A stretch of 40,455 nucleotides of DNA from assembly GCA_002364085.1 (NCBI GenBank), contig DEXK01000012.1, positions 205,342 to 245,796 on the forward strand, read 5' to 3'. This document shows positions 1-9,068 of the stretch, one piece after another; positions within the stretch are counted from its first letter, which is position 1; every line of letters starts with the position of its first letter. The notes below the pieces were generated by a model that worked only from the letters and a program-made list of their open reading frames with translations, had not been told where the DNA came from and did no database searches. The position numbers and the translations under genes were made by a program. The stretch comes from Balneolaceae bacterium UBA3186. Lineage in GTDB: Bacteria; Bacteroidota; Rhodothermia; Balneolales; Balneolaceae.

Positions 1-22
1 GCGATTCATGAATCGCCCCTAC
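1..22. repeat. Partial REP palindrome (cut by window edge)
   Basis: The first 22 bases match the right 22 bases of the 28-base palindromic core found at 33007-33034 inside the RAYT gene. The left 6 bases lie outside the window. This links the repeat field at the left edge with the transposase family at 32.4-33.5 kb. Confidence 0.75.
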
Positions 23-153
23 GTAATAAAATTGGTACCATAAAATCCGGCTGGTAAACGGGACGGTATAGTGGGTAGGTAGTGATTCAACATCCAATAC
101 TGAACATCCAACGTCCATTGTCACTCATGTACGTTCGTAACTAGACGTTGGGT

Positions 154-311
154 GTTCTTAAGGAGCTCCCCTCCTTAATCTTAGGGAGGGGACGGGGGTG
201 GGTTAGAAATCAGAGCTGAGAGATTTGATCAAACTACCAGACCCTACAAAGATCCTGAAACGAGTTCAGGATGACGTCTGGGCTTTTAAAACAATTGTCT
301 TCTATTTAAAA
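154..311 (+). repeat. Composite repeat A, copy 1
   Basis: This copy starts with gttcttaaggagctcccctc. It holds a CCCCTCC/GGAGGGG hairpin, then an 'actaccagaccc' linker, then an ATCCTGAA/TTCAGGAT hairpin, and ends with 'gacgtctgg' and an 'acaattgt...ctatttaaaa' tail. The same order recurs in copies 3 and 4. Boundaries are approximate. Confidence 0.8.
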
Positions 312-378
312 CGTCCTTACCCTTATCCAAGGGGAAGGCAGATGGGGTCAAAACAAAAGTAGGTCATTCCGCAGCGGA

Positions 379-475
379 AGCTGAGAGATTTGATCAAACT
401 ACCAGACCCCACAAAGATCCTGAAACGAGTTCAGGATGACGTCTGGGTTTTTAGTACAATTGTGATCTATTTAAA
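379..475 (+). repeat. Composite repeat A, copy 2 (5' truncated)
   Basis: This copy lacks the first hairpin. It begins at 'agctgagagatttgatc' and keeps the 'actaccagacc' linker, the ATCCTGAA/TTCAGGAT hairpin and the tail. Orientation is the same as the other copies. Confidence 0.8.
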
Positions 476-511
476 ATGTCTTTTCCCTTACCCAAGGGGC
501 TTGTTATAAAC

Positions 512-544
512 AAAAAAGCCCCACTCATAAAAATGAATGGGGCT
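512..544 (-). terminator. Rho-independent terminator of tRNA-Phe
   Basis: Read on the minus strand, AGCCCCATTC pairs with GAGTGGGGCT (one internal mismatch) around a short loop, followed directly by a run of six T. It lies a few bases beyond the tRNA 3' end. Confidence 0.85.
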
Positions 545-550
545 CTAAGG

Positions 551-623
<73 letters not shown>

Positions 624-658
624 GGTAGATTTCCTTTAAGCGTTAGCTTGAAGGGCGA

Positions 659-689
659 CAAAGATATCAGGATTATTATCTAACAGCAA
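659..689 (-). promoter_or_regulatory. Promoter of tRNA-Phe (Bacteroidota type)
   Basis: On the minus strand there is TTG (687-689), a 20-base spacer, and TATCTTTG (659-666). This matches the TTG-N17-23-TAnnTTTG pattern of the Bacteroidota primary sigma factor. The tRNA starts about 36 bases downstream. Confidence 0.75.
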
Positions 690-836
690 TACCAAATTAA
701 AAGTAGTTATGTTTTTGTTGGTCTTGATATGCTTTTACTCTTTCCGGAGCAGCGCAAGCGCTCGTTGATAAAATTCAGAACCAGTTCAGGATGACGTTGG
801 TTTTGAAAATCATTTCTTGCTCATCTGACTCTTCTC

Positions 837-994
837 GTTCCTAAAGAACTCCCCTCCCTGATCTAAGGGAGGGGACGGGGGTGGGTTAGAAATCAGAGCC
901 GGGAGGTTTAATCGAACTACCAGACCCCACAAAGATCCCGAAACGAGTTCAGGATGACGTCTGGGCTTTTAAAACAATTGTCATCTATTTAAAA
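837..994 (+). repeat. Composite repeat A, copy 3
   Basis: Full-length copy with both hairpins. The second hairpin reads ATCCCGAA/TTCAGGAT, so one arm has a substitution. It lies about 200 bases upstream of the tRNA, in the same orientation as the other copies. Confidence 0.8.
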
Positions 995-1267
995 CATCCT
1001 ATTTCAGGATACAACCCGCGCCGGCCCTGAAGGACCTGCTGGTTTAAAATCACATAACAAAATTTAAGCTAGTAGGGCGTTCACGCCCGGGGTGCAGGCA
1101 ATAATTCAACATCCAATACTGAACATTGGATATTGGGTTAATTCATTTCAAAAGCGTCATCTCGCGGCGTATGCCCGAGATCTGGATTGGTATAAAGGAA
1201 TATGACATTCATAACGATCCGGATTCCTGCCTTCGCAGGAATGACGTTATTTTATCACTATTGTGAT

Positions 1268-1402
1268 GTTCTTAAGGAGCTCCCCTCCTTAATCTTAGGG
1301 AGGGGACGGGGGTGGGTTAGAGATCGGAGCCGGGAGATTTGATCAAACTACCAGACCCCACAAAGATCCTGATCCGCCAGCTGGCGGACATGACGACGTC
1401 TG
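1268..1402 (+). repeat. Composite repeat A, copy 4
   Basis: Copy ending about 30 bases from the recJ stop codon. In the second hairpin the 'gaaacgagttca' core is replaced by the palindrome tccgccagctggcgga, so the loop module was swapped while the flanking words were kept. Confidence 0.8.
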
Positions 1403-1430
1403 GTTTTGAGTTTTGGCATTTAATTCATCC

Positions 1431-3131
1431 CTAATTCTGATGAATATCTTTAATTCTTATCTGCAGCGTCCTTCTTCCATTCCAGTCGTTTTCTTCCACC
1501 ACATAGGCCATATCAAAGGTTTCTTTGCGAACAAAAGGCAGGTACTCGTGCATATTGAACCCGATTGCATCAAAAACTCCTGAATCTCCTTGTTTCACTT
1601 TCATTTTCAGGTGCCCATTTCCAACAATAGTGGGAACTCCTACCGCTTCAACTTTTTTGCTTACAAAGATCGGGCGCAGATTATGAGGGCCAAACGGTTC
1701 AAATTGGTTTAGCAACTTCCAGAACTTCATGTCAATATCTTCCAGGCTCAGCTCTGTGTCAATCTGTAACTCCGGTTCAAAAGTATTCTCTGAAAGATCC
1801 AGATACGCAATTTCGTTCATCCTGCGTTTGAATTCAGTAAGCTTACCTTCTTTGATGGTTAAACCCGCCGCAAATTCGTGCCCTCCAAATTGCTCCAACA
1901 GGTCTTCGCATTTTTTCATTGCGTTGTAAATATTGAATCCCCTGATGCTGCGCCCCGATCCTTTTATTACACCTTCAACACTGCTTAACATAATTGCAGG
2001 GCGGTGATATAGATCCACTAATCTTGAGGCTACAATTCCTATTACTCCCAAATGCCAGTCTTCTTTGTAAAGCACCATTATAGATGTTTCGCTCAGGTCA
2101 ACACCATCATCGATCATGGACAGCGCTTCTTCCATCGTTTTACTGTCTTTATCGCGCCGACGCATATTTACGGATTCAAGTTCATGAGCAAATGCCTTTC
2201 CTTTCGCTTCGTTTTCAGCGATCATCAATTGAACAGCTGTAGTTGCATCGCCCATTCTTCCGGCAGCATTTATTCTAGGGCCAATCGAAAATACGATCTT
2301 GGTGGTATTGATTTCTTCGCGCGGCATCCTGATCAGATCGAGCAGGGCTTTTATTCCAACTCTTGGCTTTTTACGGATCATCGTAAGCCCTTCTTTCATC
2401 AAGATCCTGTTTTCATCTACAATAGGAACAATATCGGACGCAATTGAGATCGCAACCAGATCTAAAAATTGATATGCTATTTTCTTTGGAAGTCCTAATT
2501 TGGAAATGGTTCCCTGAATGAGTTTAAATCCCACGCCGGCGCCGGAAAGCCCATCAAAGGGATAGGTACAGTCTGGTCTTTTGGGGTCCAGTACTGCAAG
2601 GGCGTCAGGAATTTCATCGCCAACTGTGTGATGATCACATATGATAAGGTCGATCCCTTTTTCTTTCGCAACCAGCGCTTCCTTGATGGCTGTAATACCA
2701 CAATCTACAGAAACGATCAGGTGACATCCTGTTTCTTCAGCGTATTTTATTCCATCAGGATTGATACCATATCCTTCTTTAAAGCGATGCGGAATATAAT
2801 AATCTACATCTACACCAAATTTCTTTAAAAAGATATATAGACAAGACGTAGCTGTAGTGCCGTCGACATCGTAATCGCCGTAAACGAGTACTCTTTCGCC
2901 ATTGCGAATAGCCAGCGCAAGCCGATCTGCTCCCTGATCCATATCTTTCATCAAGAAAGGATCATGTATTCTGTCTATAGTAGGTCTGAAAAAGAGTTTT
3001 GCATCATCATATGTTTCTATTCCGCGAATAGCCAATAATTCGGCTATTTTGGCCGGGACTCCGAGCTTCTGCTTTAAGACAGATGTACGAGTGTCCTGGT
3101 CCTGCTGCGCGAATACCCAGCGGAATGACAT
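1431..3131 (-). CDS. recJ: Single-stranded-DNA-specific exonuclease RecJ
   Basis: RecJ is a 5'-3' exonuclease that degrades single-stranded DNA during RecF-pathway recombination, mismatch repair and base-excision repair in the cytoplasm. The protein is 566 residues, normal for the family. The DHH phosphoesterase core shows YGDYDVDG at residues 84-91, SVDCG at 141-145 and CDHH at 165-168, which hold the metal-binding aspartates and histidines. The DHHA1 part contains GSGRS and FGGHEFAAG at roughly 390-425, followed by the OB-fold domain at the C-terminus. It is divergent from leucine dehydrogenase across a 364-base gap. No frameshift or truncation is seen. Confidence 0.96.
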   Translation of the reverse strand: MSFRWVFAQQDQDTRTSVLKQKLGVPAKIAELLAIRGIETYDDAKLFFRPTIDRIHDPFLMKDMDQGADRLALAIRNGERVLVYGDYDVDGTTATSCLYIFLKKFGVDVDYYIPHRFKEGYGINPDGIKYAEETGCHLIVSVDCGITAIKEALVAKEKGIDLIICDHHTVGDEIPDALAVLDPKRPDCTYPFDGLSGAGVGFKLIQGTISKLGLPKKIAYQFLDLVAISIASDIVPIVDENRILMKEGLTMIRKKPRVGIKALLDLIRMPREEINTTKIVFSIGPRINAAGRMGDATTAVQLMIAENEAKGKAFAHELESVNMRRRDKDSKTMEEALSMIDDGVDLSETSIMVLYKEDWHLGVIGIVASRLVDLYHRPAIMLSSVEGVIKGSGRSIRGFNIYNAMKKCEDLLEQFGGHEFAAGLTIKEGKLTEFKRRMNEIAYLDLSENTFEPELQIDTELSLEDIDMKFWKLLNQFEPFGPHNLRPIFVSKKVEAVGVPTIVGNGHLKMKVKQGDSGVFDAIGFNMHEYLPFVRKETFDMAYVVEENDWNGRRTLQIRIKDIHQN

Positions 3132-3370
3132 GGTTTACCTTGTTTATTTTTTTATTCATAAAGGCAACGTGGCGGTCAAGCCTAAGCGCCAAAGCATTTC
3201 TGCTTATTTCTTTATAAAATACAATATCGTAGCTAAAAAACTTAATCCGTTACAATATTAAATATTAATTTTAACACCTATATATCTGCTTAAACCAGTC
3301 ACCCACCCTATTTGTTATCTTATTTGCTAAAAAATCTGCTTCAAATTCCCCAAAATAGTGGATGTTTTAC

Positions 3371-3378
3371 TATATTTG
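3371..3378 (+). promoter_or_regulatory. Candidate -7 box upstream of leucine dehydrogenase
   Basis: TATATTTG fits the Bacteroidota TAnnTTTG box and lies about 118 bases before the dehydrogenase ATG. No clear TTG sits 17-23 bases upstream, so support is partial. The rest of the 364-base divergent gap (3132-3495) is AT-rich, and I see no other feature in it. Confidence 0.4.
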
Positions 3379-3495
3379 GAGGCTTGATCGAGCTCGTTAA
3401 AAAACGTAGAGAGCTTGAGTGTTTCCTAAGAAATAGAGAGCTTGTGGAAGCGTTTCCACGCATCGAATTATTATACATACAAAAGAATTTTCATA

Positions 3496-4671
3496 ATGAC
3501 AGAAGCAACCGTCCAAAGTACCATGAATGAAAAAGAACTAGACCCTAATTTCCCAATTTTTAATGCACTGCAAACCAAAGGGCATGAGCAGATTGTAATG
3601 TGCTCAGATCCTGAATCCGGATTGCGTGCAATCATAGCTATTCATGATACTACACTTGGCCCGGCTCTTGGTGGCACCCGCATGTGGAATTATGAAAATG
3701 AAGCGGCTGCGCTCAAAGATGTTCTTCGTTTATCTCGTGGGATGACGTATAAAGCTGCAATATCAGGCCTGAATCTGGGCGGTGGAAAGGCGGTAATTAT
3801 CGGCGATCCTCATAAAGACAAAACAGAAATGTTGTTTCGTGCTTTTGGTCGTTTTGTTGATGGTCTTGGTGGCCGTTACATAACCGCAGAAGATGTGGGA
3901 ATGGAAGAAATTAATATGGAGTGGGTGTATTCTGAAACTAAATTTGTGACCGGTATTCCTAAATCTATGGGCGGTAGCGGAAACCCATCTCCTGTAACTG
4001 CTTTTGGTGTATACATGGGTGCTAAAGCATGTGCTAAAAAAGCGTATGGAAGTGATTCTTTAGAAGGAAAGACAATTGCACTTCAAGGCGCCGGAAATGT
4101 AGCCTCAACTTTTGCCCGACATGCAGCCAAAGAAGGTGCAAAGCTATTTATTGCTGATATCTATGAAGATAAAGCAAAAGCTTTGGCTGAAGAAGTAAAC
4201 GGAACTCTTGTTAAGCCAGATGAAATCTATGGATTGGATGTGGATATTTTTACTCCATGTGCCTTGGGCGGCGTCATCAATGATGATACCATGAGCCAAT
4301 TCAAATGCGACATTATTGCCGGCGGTGCCAATAATGTATTGGATATTGAAGAGAAGCACGGACAGGAATTAGTTGATAAAGGAATTATTTATGCTCCTGA
4401 TTATGTGATCAACGCAGGTGGATTGATTAACGTAGCCGGAGAGCTTGAAGGATATAACGAAGAGCGCTGCTTACAGAAAGCAGGAAAGATCTACGATACC
4501 ATCTTGGATATTCTGAATTTCTCTGAAGAACATGAAATCCCAACCCATGTTGCCTCTAACAGGCTCGCTGAAAAGCGCATCGCTTCTGTTGGGAAAATAA
4601 ATAAGATCTATTCGTCCAAAGGCCATTTCTCCGGTAGAATGGGAGAGATGTATATGACTGACAGGAAATGA
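3496..4671 (+). CDS. Leucine dehydrogenase (Glu/Leu/Phe/Val dehydrogenase family)
   Basis: This enzyme reversibly deaminates leucine and other branched-chain amino acids with NAD+ to 2-oxo acids and ammonia in the cytoplasm. I place the start at the ATG of MTEATVQ, because the extra 18 upstream codons look non-coding and most family members begin near here, giving 391 residues. The N-terminal catalytic domain has GPALGGTR (residues 55-62), the substrate-binding lysine in MTYKAA (K86) and the catalytic lysine in LGGGKA (K98). A Rossmann NAD domain follows, with LQGAGNVAS near 200. It is flanked by gene-free DNA, so it is probably monocistronic. The family is clear; the preferred substrate is inferred. 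Confidence 0.93.
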   Translation: MTEATVQSTMNEKELDPNFPIFNALQTKGHEQIVMCSDPESGLRAIIAIHDTTLGPALGGTRMWNYENEAAALKDVLRLSRGMTYKAAISGLNLGGGKAVIIGDPHKDKTEMLFRAFGRFVDGLGGRYITAEDVGMEEINMEWVYSETKFVTGIPKSMGGSGNPSPVTAFGVYMGAKACAKKAYGSDSLEGKTIALQGAGNVASTFARHAAKEGAKLFIADIYEDKAKALAEEVNGTLVKPDEIYGLDVDIFTPCALGGVINDDTMSQFKCDIIAGGANNVLDIEEKHGQELVDKGIIYAPDYVINAGGLINVAGELEGYNEERCLQKAGKIYDTILDILNFSEEHEIPTHVASNRLAEKRIASVGKINKIYSSKGHFSGRMGEMYMTDRK

Positions 4672-4976
4672 GTTAGTAGTTTTGAATGAATAGTTGTGAG
4701 TGAATAGTTTTGAGTTAGTAGTTGTAGAAAGAAGTTCGGTCATTCACTTACAAAAATTGTCCTGTTTATAGTCCTGACGATTTCAGAAAAAACTTCCAAC
4801 TTCACCGACCTTTAGAATTATTGGCGAACCAAGAACGTAATGAAATCGACGGCTCCGAAGGAGCAATCATTACACTCTGGCTGATTTGTGAATATGCATC
4901 ATACGCAGGAAGACCTTTTGTAATGATTAGTCGATGCAATGGAGTTCGCGTCAATAATTCTTGTCGGGAGCTTTTG

Positions 4977-5079
4977 GTACTTTTGTCGGTACAAAAGTAC
5001 ATAGAACAAAGGACCTGAACCCTATAAACACATCTAGCTTAGAATACGGGCACCTACTTTTGTCTTGATACAAAAGTAG
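4977..5079. repeat. Pair of related palindromes (ACTTTTGT/ACAAAAGT)
   Basis: GTACTTTTGT pairs with ACAAAAGTAC (4977-5000, loop cggt), and CTACTTTTGT pairs with ACAAAAGTAG (5054-5079, loop of six). The two hairpins differ by one base pair and lie 77 bases apart. Palindromes of this type are often dispersed in Bacteroidota genomes; that is recollection, not shown here. Confidence 0.65.
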
Positions 5080-5096
5080 CAAAAGATCAAGCCGAA

Positions 5097-5261
5097 GTAT
5101 TTAAGACGGGTTCACAGATCCTACGCTGAATAATCCTAAAGGTCTTCGTTCATTCTGAGAAAATGATGATACTCTTCACCTGAAAGGATTATTCCTGCTT
5201 CGCAGACGCATCCGGATCATGCTCTCTTTTCCGTCTTAAATACAAAGGGCGAATTTTTCTA
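5097..5261. repeat. Large hairpin repeat element, copy 1
   Basis: The perfect 13-base arms GTATTTAAGACGG (5097-5109) and CCGTCTTAAATAC (5231-5243) enclose two further paired segments: GATCC/GGATC (5117-5121 with 5214-5218) and GAATAATCCT/AGGATTATTC (5128-5137 with 5185-5194). The 123 bases at 5139-5261 recur inverted and ungapped at 40333-40455, with about 10 differences. This looks like a MITE-like or structured intergenic element. Confidence 0.75.
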
Positions 5262-5570
5262 GAAAAGCCACCACTAAACTGTTAAGGAATTATATGACAT
5301 CTACAAGGACGAGTTAATAGTTTTGAGTATTTATAGTGCTCAATCCCTATCCTGTAATGGTAATCCATTTTTCTAATCGAATTCGCTTAGCCATTTACTT
5401 TTAGTGACTACCAGAACACTAAAGCTAATGGCTGATCACTAACAGCTATAAAGCAGCAACCCTCTATCCCTCTGATAGAAACTCTCTCTGTGGTCGCTCG
5501 TTTATTCTCGCTCAAATATCCTTATCTTACAACCCACTAAGTACGCCTATTCAATAAGGAATTTATATTT

Positions 5571-6473
5571 ATGAACAAGAAGGAATTTGAGTTTAAAGAT
5601 CGCCTGATCAAAGGAATATCTAAGGACGGACATTTTAAGATCTCTGTAATTAAAACCACTGATCTAGTAAAAGAAGCTCAAAAAAGACACGGACTTTCTT
5701 TATTAAACACCGTGATTCTGGGACGAGCACTTACCGCCACAATGCTTATGGCTTCTGAGCTAAAGGGAGAAGAACGTATTCGGCTAAGAATGGAAGGCGA
5801 CGGTCCTATTGGGTTTTTAGTAGCTGAAGCAAACAGCCTTGGAGAAGTGCGTGGCTATGTTGGAAATCCTACTGCAGAACTCGATTACTCTGATTCATCC
5901 ACCGCTATTGGTCAAGGCCTCGGTTTGGGACTTCTTACTTTTTCTAAAACACTTTACAATGAAGCCGAACCAAGAACAAGCACTATTCAGCTTATCAACG
6001 GAGATGTTACCTCAGATATCGCTCATTATTTAGCTCAATCAGAACAAGTAGATTCTGCTCTGATATTGGACGTAGGGATGGATGAAAATGGCGCTGTTAC
6101 AGAAGCAGGTGGATTACTTATTCAAAAGTTACCGGGCGCACCGGAGGGACAAATTGATATGCTTCAGGAACGTCTGAGTTCCTTTCCGGCGGTCCATAAG
6201 TTTTTTGAAGATGGGCAATACATTGACACCGTAATGGACAAGGTAATGTCTCCCATCAAAGTGAAAGAACTTTCCAGACAACTGGTTGATTTCTTTTGCC
6301 GATGTAATAAAGATCGATTTTTGAATGCTCTTGCTTTGTTGAACTATGATGACCTTAAAGAAATGAAAGGAGATTCACAGGAAATTGTGTGCCAGTACTG
6401 CAACAATAAAGAAAATATATCGAAAGAAGAGATTGCCGGGCTCATTTCTGCTGCAAAAACTAAATTGAACTAA
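5571..6473 (+). CDS. hslO: Redox-regulated chaperone Hsp33
   Basis: Hsp33 is a cytoplasmic holdase activated when oxidation releases zinc from its C-terminal cysteines, protecting unfolded proteins during oxidative stress. The protein is 300 residues, typical for the family. The zinc-binding motif is complete: CRC (C243, C245) and CQYC (C274, C277). The N-terminal substrate-binding domain has the usual 'GRALTATMLMAS' segment. The next gene starts 6 bases after the stop and is probably co-transcribed. Nothing is unusual in the sequence. Confidence 0.96.
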   Translation: MNKKEFEFKDRLIKGISKDGHFKISVIKTTDLVKEAQKRHGLSLLNTVILGRALTATMLMASELKGEERIRLRMEGDGPIGFLVAEANSLGEVRGYVGNPTAELDYSDSSTAIGQGLGLGLLTFSKTLYNEAEPRTSTIQLINGDVTSDIAHYLAQSEQVDSALILDVGMDENGAVTEAGGLLIQKLPGAPEGQIDMLQERLSSFPAVHKFFEDGQYIDTVMDKVMSPIKVKELSRQLVDFFCRCNKDRFLNALALLNYDDLKEMKGDSQEIVCQYCNNKENISKEEIAGLISAAKTKLN

Positions 6474-6479
6474 CAACAC

Positions 6480-7292
6480 ATGGCGAATCTGAAAGAAGAT
6501 GAAATAAGACGTATTGTTAACAGGGCAACAATGTTCCAGAAATTTTATGGTGCTTCAGCGCAAGTACCTCTGCAAAACCTGGAACAGGAATATCCTGACC
6601 TCTTCGAAATAACGGATTCTCTTAAATTGGATAGAGCTTTTGTTTGTGAAGCGTTGCTCGAGTATCAGGGAATTCCGGTTGATGAGCCACTTATTCTTGA
6701 CGCCGGCTTTAACAACGCTCAGGTTTTGGGATTTTCTACCGGAAGTTTAACTCCGGAAACACTCAAAGAGTTAAGAGCTCAAATCGAATACCATTACAAT
6801 ACTGTTGGTGAGATCAAACACAGGAAAACTAAAACGGTATGGAAATCTACACCTAAAGGCTTATCTAAATTTTTTGCATCCCAAAATTCTTTGGAGGTTT
6901 CTCTTGAAGAGTCTAATGGCGCTATAAAGATCCTGGCTAAACAGAGCATGAAGACTTTCAATAAGCTTTACTTTCCTGTTGCGGTAGGTATTTTTGTTTC
7001 AATAATGATGTTTGCAGCCGGTGTCTTTGGGGAGCTCGGTAATGACGGGGCCGTTGGGGCCATAATGATGGTTGTCTTTGGCCTGCTTTCATTTCTGTAC
7101 GCACGTTCTATGAACAAGAGAAAACAAAAGAAAAAGAACAGGATCGTTGATCTCGTAGAACGCCTTCAAATGATCTTGGAAAGACGTAAAAGAATAAGCA
7201 ATACTTTTTCAGAGCGTATTTCGATTCCTGATGATGAATACTCCGGAACGGGCGATATTGAAATTAACGATACAAAAAAAGTGTCCAACTAA
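6480..7292 (+). CDS. Uncharacterised two-helix membrane protein
   Basis: I do not recognise a named family. The 270-residue protein has a soluble N-terminal part of about 160 residues that looks mixed alpha/beta. Two membrane helices follow at roughly 163-184 and 191-208, with a short hairpin between them. A strongly basic segment (NKRKQKKKNR) and a charged C-terminal helix then face the cytoplasm, judging by the positive-inside rule. It follows hslO by 6 bases, suggesting one transcript. The stop codon lies within the left arm of the downstream terminator hairpin. Confidence 0.75.
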   Translation: MANLKEDEIRRIVNRATMFQKFYGASAQVPLQNLEQEYPDLFEITDSLKLDRAFVCEALLEYQGIPVDEPLILDAGFNNAQVLGFSTGSLTPETLKELRAQIEYHYNTVGEIKHRKTKTVWKSTPKGLSKFFASQNSLEVSLEESNGAIKILAKQSMKTFNKLYFPVAVGIFVSIMMFAAGVFGELGNDGAVGAIMMVVFGLLSFLYARSMNKRKQKKKNRIVDLVERLQMILERRKRISNTFSERISIPDDEYSGTGDIEINDTKKVSN

Positions 7293-7308
7293 TTAAAGCG
7301 GACACTTT
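7274..7308 (-). terminator. Shared terminator between convergent genes
   Basis: AAAGTGTCC and GGACACTTT form a perfect 9-base stem. On the minus strand it is followed by a run of seven T, making a strong terminator for the sugar dehydrogenase gene. On the plus strand the T tail is weak. The left arm overlaps the last codons of the plus-strand gene. Confidence 0.8.
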
Positions 7309-7327
7309 GTAGAATCAACAATTCCTT

Positions 7328-8479
7328 TTAGTCTTCAGGCATAATCTTATAAATTCCAACGCCGTCAACACCAACGTAAATATATCCATCCGGGCCTTGT
7401 TTTACGTTTCTGACTCTGCCTATTCCTTCTAATACATTTTCTCTGCTGCTTACTTCAGTTCCGTCCAGCTCAATAACCACCAGATAGCTGAATTTTAGAG
7501 AACCTAGAATTGCTTTCCCTTTCCAGGCCGGGTAGAGGTCGCTGGTCACAAAATCTAATCCAGATGGTGCAATAGATGGATCCCAATATGTTTTTGGTTG
7601 CTCCATTCCTTCTCGTTCTCTTTCATCTGTAATTGGAGTTCCGTTGTAATTGATACCATAGGTAATTACAGGCCATCCGTAATTTTTGCCGGCTTCCACA
7701 TAATTCAGCTCGTCACCACCACGTGGTCCGTGTTCATGTGACCAAATCTTTCCTGTTTCAGGATGCATGGTCATTCCCTGAGGGTTTCGATGTCCATACG
7801 AGTACATCGCTTCAATTGCGCCTTCTTGTCCTACAAATGGATTATCAGAAGGAATAGAGCCATCATCATTAAGGCGATATATTTTTCCTCCATCTTTGCC
7901 CAGGCTTTGCGGAAGCTCATCTCTGTTTCCTCTGTCGCCAACTGCAAAATATAAATAGCCTTCCGAATCAAATGCTATTCTTCCTGCATAATGCTGTCCT
8001 CTGGTTGTATTTGGTGTTGCCTTATAAAGAACTTCAGATTCTACTAACGCATTATTATTCAATTTTGCTCTCATAATAGCTGTATTTGCTCCGTCTCCTG
8101 CGCCTTCCGTTGAAGAGTAGGTGATGTATATCCAGCCGTTTGACTCATAATCGGGATGTACTTCAATATCAAGCAGACCGCCTTGGCTTCGTGCCATAAC
8201 TTCGGGGACACCCGATATTTCTGCGATCAGATTACCATCCCGAACTCTTAATAGTTTTCCTGATCTATCAGTTACCAACATATCTCCGTTAGGAAGCCAA
8301 GTCATGCCCCAGGGAATAGTTACTCCTTCAAAGTAGAGCTCCGGCGTTACTTTCATTTCCTGAGAAACATTCTCGCTGTCCTGATTCCCGTTCGTGTTTG
8401 GTTTTTCAGTACATGCTATAACAAATAGAGCAGCGGCAATTACAGTTACTGAATTCAATAATAATTTTTTCATGTTCAT
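7328..8479 (-). CDS. PQQ-dependent sugar (aldose) dehydrogenase lipoprotein
   Basis: This is a member of the glucose/sorbosone dehydrogenase family, soluble PQQ-type six-bladed beta-propellers that oxidise aldoses outside the cytoplasm and pass electrons to the respiratory chain. The 383 residues begin with a lipoprotein signal whose lipobox ends in Cys23 (LFVIAC). Family segments visible include 'GMTWLPNGDMLVTDR', 'FAVGDRGNRDE', 'YSYGHRNPQGM' and 'HGPRGGDELN'. It lies 22 bases downstream of a thioredoxin-like gene on the same strand, which may help fold or reduce exported proteins. A second ATG two codons in is an equally good start. Cofactor and substrate are inferred from the family. Confidence 0.9.
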   Translation of the reverse strand: MNMKKLLLNSVTVIAAALFVIACTEKPNTNGNQDSENVSQEMKVTPELYFEGVTIPWGMTWLPNGDMLVTDRSGKLLRVRDGNLIAEISGVPEVMARSQGGLLDIEVHPDYESNGWIYITYSSTEGAGDGANTAIMRAKLNNNALVESEVLYKATPNTTRGQHYAGRIAFDSEGYLYFAVGDRGNRDELPQSLGKDGGKIYRLNDDGSIPSDNPFVGQEGAIEAMYSYGHRNPQGMTMHPETGKIWSHEHGPRGGDELNYVEAGKNYGWPVITYGINYNGTPITDEREREGMEQPKTYWDPSIAPSGLDFVTSDLYPAWKGKAILGSLKFSYLVVIELDGTEVSSRENVLEGIGRVRNVKQGPDGYIYVGVDGVGIYKIMPED

Positions 8480-8501
8480 ACTTTTTTTTGAGCTCCAATG
8501 A

Positions 8502-8969
8502 TCATGAGCCCGAGTTATAAAGAAATTGTCTTAATTCATCTACATTCATAAATCCGGTTCTTTTTTTCAGCACGTCACCATTAGCGTTTAACACCAAAAC
8601 AGTAGGGAATGCATAGGCACCCTTTTTTTGTGCAAATTCTCTGGCTGTTATTTCTTCGCCATTAAAACGAACCATTTCCTCCGAATTTCCATCCAGTTTA
8701 ACTGGTATATATCCTTGATCCAATACAATTCTTACAGTTGTATCGGGGTAAACTTCTCTTTCCATTGCACGGCAATATTTACATCCAACTTCATAAACAT
8801 CCACCATAATAAGCTTATTCTGCTCAATGGCTTCTTTTTGAGCTGTTTCTAATGGAATCCAATTTGGGGAGTTTTCTATAGTCTTCGGCTCAACTGTTTT
8901 GAGAGATGAATACAGGAATACACTTAAAAAAATCCCTATTCCTATTAGTATTGTTAGTCTTTTTTTCAC
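8502..8969 (-). CDS. Membrane-anchored thioredoxin-fold protein
   Basis: The 155-residue protein has an N-terminal helix (about 6-24) that is a membrane anchor or signal, then a thioredoxin fold. The active site is GCKYC (C63 and C66), and the cis-proline segment is AFPTVLV (P122). The spacing and the 'VDVYEVGCKYCRAME' context resemble periplasmic thiol-disulfide proteins of the thioredoxin_7/DsbD-gamma type, which keep exported cysteines reduced. It is the first gene of a two-gene unit with the sugar dehydrogenase (22-base gap). Confidence 0.86.
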   Translation of the reverse strand: MKKRLTILIGIGIFLSVFLYSSLKTVEPKTIENSPNWIPLETAQKEAIEQNKLIMVDVYEVGCKYCRAMEREVYPDTTVRIVLDQGYIPVKLDGNSEEMVRFNGEEITAREFAQKKGAYAFPTVLVLNANGDVLKKRTGFMNVDELRQFLYNSGS

Positions 8970-9068
8970 AAGTTCTGAAAGTTCATTTCAATTACTTTCT
9001 TAAAATACGGAACTGAGAGCGGTTTTTTTTAATTAAACTAGTATTAATATTAACAAACGGATTAAAAA

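Larger units (their letters stand above)
4672..5570. other. 900-base gene-free region rich in repeats
   Basis: I see no convincing gene. Open frames of 65-66 codons on both strands near 4802-5018 overlap repeat DNA and have no ribosome site. Contents in order: a degenerate 'gagttagtagttttgaatgaatag' type repeat just after the dehydrogenase stop (4671-4726), two related palindromes at 4977 and 5054, a large hairpin element at 5097-5261, and unstructured AT-rich sequence up to hslO. Confidence 0.7.

Noticed and set aside
2052..2447. 131-codon frame on the plus strand inside recJ
   Set aside because: It is antisense to a clear, conserved gene; its length is explained by the recJ codon pattern.
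4802..5018. Overlapping 65-66 codon frames on both strands
   Set aside because: They lie in repeat-rich DNA, have no ribosome site and resemble the antisense frames typical of dispersed repeats.
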